A stretch of DNA of 64,000 nt from Anaerolineae bacterium (GTDB taxonomy: Bacteria > Chloroflexota > Anaerolineae > Aggregatilineales > Phototrophicaceae). The stretch is from NCBI GenBank assembly GCA_025055175.1, contig JANWYT010000027.1, positions 62,001 to 126,000 on the forward strand, read 5' to 3'. The notes beneath the pieces were generated by a model, which was not told the origin of the DNA, did not search any database, and worked only from the letters and a program-made list of their open reading frames with translations. Shown piece by piece: positions 60,973 to 64,000 of the stretch; the first letter of the stretch is position 1, and every line of letters starts with the position of its first letter. Made by a program: the position numbers and the translations under genes.

Positions 60973-63900
60973 GAGGCCGACTCATTCGGTGGGCTGTGCA
61001 TGCGCTGATGAGCCTGAGCTTTGGCGCGGGCTTCTTCCTCGCACTCGGCCAGCATGGCGCGCACTCGGCGGACGTTCGCCTTGAGCAGGGTGCGCTCTTT
61101 GCGCGACAGCTTGGCACTGGGGGTGCTGAGGGCGTCGAAGCGGGCGTGCAGGCGGCCAAAAGCCGCTTCCCAGGCTTGGGCGCAGGCAGGATCGTAGGCG
61201 TCGGCGGGACAGCGACGCAGGGCATAGACCAGGCCATCGATGGCATCTAACAGGGCAGGAATGCGCTGGAAGCTGGCAGGGTCGGGCATAGCCTGGATGT
61301 AAGTCATGAGCAATTGGGCCTCGTGGCGCTGGCCCTGATTGAGGCGCTGCTCAAGCTGGCCCAAGCGCTGACGAGCGTCCTGGAGTAGGTTACCGCTGCT
61401 GGTGATCTGGTCGGCTTGACGCTTGAGTTGGATGTCGTGAACCTCTAGCTGGCCGCGAGCTTCGTCCTGCACGCCTTCCAGGCGGCGCTGGAGGGCGCGC
61501 GCTTGCTCCTGATAGCTGCGCTCCAATTCGTTGAGGTGCAGGCGCAGGGCGCTGAGTTGCTGGACGACGCCCAGCGCGCCGCTCTCGCCCTGTGGGTTGT
61601 CCACCACCACGCGCAGAGCTTCCACTTGCTGGATGAGGTCGTTCAAGCGAGCGGGCAAGCCGCTCTCGCCACCGATGAGCTGCTTCATCTGAGCCACGTC
61701 GCTGCTGACTGTCTCAAGTTGGCCGAGAGCTCGCAGAGCGTCGTCGAGGAGCTGGCGCCAAGCCGCGCGGGTCGAGTCGTCGGAGTCTATGAGGTTGTCC
61801 ATCGGCAATCCTAGCTCATGAGCGCGGCGCAGCAGTTCTAGGGTACGGCGGGCGCGCTGCAAACGTTCCAGCTCGTTCAAGGCCAGGCCGCTGGCGACTT
61901 GGGCCTGGTGGGCTTTGGCTTGGGCCAGCAAGTCGCGGGTGGTCGTGTAGAGCTGGTGGTAGTGGTCGAGGGTGTCGTAATAATCCAGACGGCGCGGCTG
62001 ATCGGCGTGCAAGCTGGCCAAGCGCTCCAGCGCTTCTTTGCTGACCGACTCGGTGTGCAGGCGGGCGGCGGGATAGGCGGCGCGAAGCTCATCCCAGGTG
62101 CGGGCGGCGCTGGCCTGCTGGATGAGGGCGAAGGCCCGCGCGCCGATGGTCAACAGACGACGTTCAATCAGGCGCATCAACTCTTCATCGCTGCTCAGAG
62201 TTGGGAGAGCCAGCAGAGCCAAACCCTCGTGGAAGAGGGTGGGCAGGGTCGCCACGTGGCGCAGGTCAGCTTCTAGGAAGTCTACTAGACGCTGATAGGG
62301 CGCGAGCGTGCGTTCCAGCCAAGCCAGCTCAGCGGGTTGACTGGCCAGCAGAGCGGCGCGCTCTAGCAACCAGCGAGCCACGATGAAATCCTCTTGGCGT
62401 AGGGCGACCAGAATCGGTTCGACGCTGTGGGCCAGCGTGCCGGCGATACGCCCTGGCAAGGTGTAGAAGAAAGCCGTGTTGTCGCCCTGCATAGCCTGGC
62501 TCATCTGCAAGTGAGCAGGCGTGCCGTCACCGTTGTAGCCGCTGAACAGAGCAGCGCGCAAGGCTTCGGCATAGGTGGGCCAAGCCGTGAGCGGGGTCTG
62601 CTGGCGCAGGGCCAGCATACGAGCGCGCAGGTCGGCTTCGAAGCGCAGCTCGCGGGTGATGCGGTCGTCAGGCAGGGCAGTCAGGACTTCGTTCAGGCTG
62701 TGCAGAGCGGCGGGCTGGTCGTCTTGCGGATCGTGGTGCAGAGCCAGGCCAATTTGCCAGGCGATTTCGGCCTGCTCTGGGTAGGCGCTCATCCAAGTCA
62801 GCAGGCGCTCCCAGCGGCCTAAATGCCCCCACTCTTGCCAAGCAGGGCTGTGGCTGCTGCGAGCCAGCGCTTCGCTGTGTTGCCGCCACTGAGCGCAGTG
62901 GGCTTGAGCCGTCGTCCAATCGCGGGCGCTGATGAGCGGGCGCAGGCCATCAACGAACAGAGCGCGCAGGTCGTCTTCGCTGCGCACCACGAACAAAGCC
63001 TGGGTGCGCTCGTCCTGGGCCTGGCGCAGTGCAGCCCTGTCAGCTCCCGCTTCGCTGGCCAGGGCGCGCCACAGCCAATCGTACCACACGGCCTGGCGCA
63101 GGCTGGCGCGCTGGAGGTGGCGCGGCAGCAGACCGATGAAATCATCTAACAGCTCAGGGCTGGCGGCTGTCAGGCTGGCATTCGATAAGGTGATGAAGCT
63201 CTGCCAGGCGCTCAGCGCGCGGCCGAGCTGGGCGAAGCGGCCGTCTTCGGCCAGGTAGCGAGTAGGAGGCGGGGTTTGCATGGCCGCGCTCAGGACGAGA
63301 CGCCAGCCTAAGCTCATCACCCCCTGGGGCAGATAAGGCACGCGGCGCGCCTGCCAGCGCGTATCGTCGTAGGCGTTCAGGGGCAGGGCGGGTAGATGGC
63401 CCAGCCAAGCTTCGTGCCACAGGCGCGCCCAATGATGCAAGTAGGCGGCTTCGTCGGGCGGATCGGCAGAGACAGCTCCTAGCCAGGCCATCAGGCGCAG
63501 ACGGCCCATCTCGTCCAGGGCCAAATCTTGGGCGCGCCAATGCCACAGCGCGCGCGGCTGCTCATCGCTCAGCAGAGCTTTGGCCAGGGCAGCGGCATCT
63601 AGGGCGGCTTGGGTGGCTAGCCGTTCCGTTCGTGTCCATTGGCCTGCGCTGAGCAGGTCGCGCAGGGCCTGGCTCAGGGTCTGAGCAGGATAGGGCAGGA
63701 TGAGCAGGAGTTGTGCCTGCATAGGATGGACGGCCAGGGCCATCAGCGGCAAGCCCTGAGGCGCGCGCGCTGCCAATCGCTTCCCCAGGCGCAGCACTTC
63801 CAGCACTTCGTCATCGGCAGGGCGGTGCGGCAGCAGGGCAGCGTAGTGTGGAGCGCTATCGTCCTGAGCAGTGACGGCGTACAGCAGACCGCCGCAGGTG

Positions 63901-63995
63901 CGCCACAAGGGGCGCGCTTCGTTCAGGCGCAGAGATGTTCCTACTGCCAGAGACGTTGTGCCGCTGTCGCGGAGGATGAGGTCGAATTCGGCCAT
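60969..63995 (-). CDS. Large helical protein with kinase-like N terminus (possible pseudokinase)
   Basis: A 1008-residue protein whose ATG at 63995 is 5 bases from the window end; its upstream site is not visible and the frame could extend further. Residues 1 to about 210 show the outline of a protein kinase: a hinge-like LLLILPYPAQTLSQAL, and WHWRAQDLALDEMGRLRLMAW at about 150-170, which lines up with the H.D..N...D..G...L.DFG catalytic region of Ser/Thr kinases. The catalytic Asp and DFG Asp are not in place, so it would be a pseudokinase. The middle is helical and repeat-like. About 690-930 is strongly coiled-coil-like (RLNDLIQQVEALR, LERSYQEQARALQRRLEGVQ). No membrane segment is seen. It is coupled by ATGA to the TSP3/SH3 membrane protein. 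Confidence 0.6.
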   Translation of the reverse strand: MAEFDLILRDSGTTSLAVGTSLRLNEARPLWRTCGGLLYAVTAQDDSAPHYAALLPHRPADDEVLEVLRLGKRLAARAPQGLPLMALAVHPMQAQLLLILPYPAQTLSQALRDLLSAGQWTRTERLATQAALDAAALAKALLSDEQPRALWHWRAQDLALDEMGRLRLMAWLGAVSADPPDEAAYLHHWARLWHEAWLGHLPALPLNAYDDTRWQARRVPYLPQGVMSLGWRLVLSAAMQTPPPTRYLAEDGRFAQLGRALSAWQSFITLSNASLTAASPELLDDFIGLLPRHLQRASLRQAVWYDWLWRALASEAGADRAALRQAQDERTQALFVVRSEDDLRALFVDGLRPLISARDWTTAQAHCAQWRQHSEALARSSHSPAWQEWGHLGRWERLLTWMSAYPEQAEIAWQIGLALHHDPQDDQPAALHSLNEVLTALPDDRITRELRFEADLRARMLALRQQTPLTAWPTYAEALRAALFSGYNGDGTPAHLQMSQAMQGDNTAFFYTLPGRIAGTLAHSVEPILVALRQEDFIVARWLLERAALLASQPAELAWLERTLAPYQRLVDFLEADLRHVATLPTLFHEGLALLALPTLSSDEELMRLIERRLLTIGARAFALIQQASAARTWDELRAAYPAARLHTESVSKEALERLASLHADQPRRLDYYDTLDHYHQLYTTTRDLLAQAKAHQAQVASGLALNELERLQRARRTLELLRRAHELGLPMDNLIDSDDSTRAAWRQLLDDALRALGQLETVSSDVAQMKQLIGGESGLPARLNDLIQQVEALRVVVDNPQGESGALGVVQQLSALRLHLNELERSYQEQARALQRRLEGVQDEARGQLEVHDIQLKRQADQITSSGNLLQDARQRLGQLEQRLNQGQRHEAQLLMTYIQAMPDPASFQRIPALLDAIDGLVYALRRCPADAYDPACAQAWEAAFGRLHARFDALSTPSAKLSRKERTLLKANVRRVRAMLAECEEEARAKAQAHQRMHSPPNESAS

Positions 63996-64000
63996 AAACA

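Noticed and set aside
1-64000. tRNA, rRNA, riboswitch or insertion-sequence features
   Set aside because: I looked for cloverleaf-type sequence, transposase frames and terminal inverted repeats and saw none that I could support by eye. A tRNAscan/Rfam run would be decisive.

Overview
The window looks like chromosomal DNA of a Chloroflexota bacterium, probably Anaerolineae or a relative. This rests on gene content only. It combines MoxR/DUF58/transglutaminase genes, two BMP-type ABC importers, ParAB, and SdrD-B-like surface modules on a protein that ends in an LPETG wall-sorting signal. It has no rRNA, tRNA, CRISPR array, insertion sequence or phage gene that I can see. Bases 1 to about 8.4 kb are visibly more A/T-rich than the rest, which is G/C-rich.

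Layout. 2-5027: 5'-truncated parA, parB with an insertion, and a large multi-spanning membrane protein of the PTPS-related type. 5143-7477: an acyl-CoA-dehydrogenase-like gene converging on an RNA-binding RRM protein across a bidirectional terminator. 7478-8441: a gene-poor spacer with fragmentary frames. 8442-13025: MoxR ATPase, DUF58 protein and membrane transglutaminase. 13091-17336: a small unknown protein, then a peptide-type ABC binding protein and two permeases without ATPases. 17633-30871: one 4412-residue surface protein with 15 SdrD-B-like modules, a GEVED-like domain, DUF11-like domains and LPETG. Two strong hairpins follow it.

31068-43077: two BMP-family (nucleoside-type) ABC importers flank an SLC13/DASS anion transporter. 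The minus-strand set (ATPase and two enlarged permeases) has no binding protein here; the plus-strand set is complete. 43138-45722: five tandem paralogues of an unrecognised small protein of about 130 residues, at least four with their own sigma-70-like promoter. 45781-48518: gabT-gabD, the GABA to succinate route. 48597-51113: a membrane-anchored PstS-like protein and two stand-alone receiver proteins on the minus strand.

51370-58756: a glycan cluster of glycosyltransferases and methyltransferases with rarA inserted. It includes a GT-C-like membrane gene broken by two in-frame TAG codons. 58781-63995 (minus): a LysM protein, a membrane protein with thrombospondin type 3 and SH3-like segments, and a 1008-residue protein whose N terminus resembles a degenerate protein kinase.

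Best candidates for something undescribed are the five-paralogue array, the giant modular LPXTG protein with a recent two-module duplication, the BMP permease carrying about 300 extra residues, and the pseudokinase-like/TSP3 pair.
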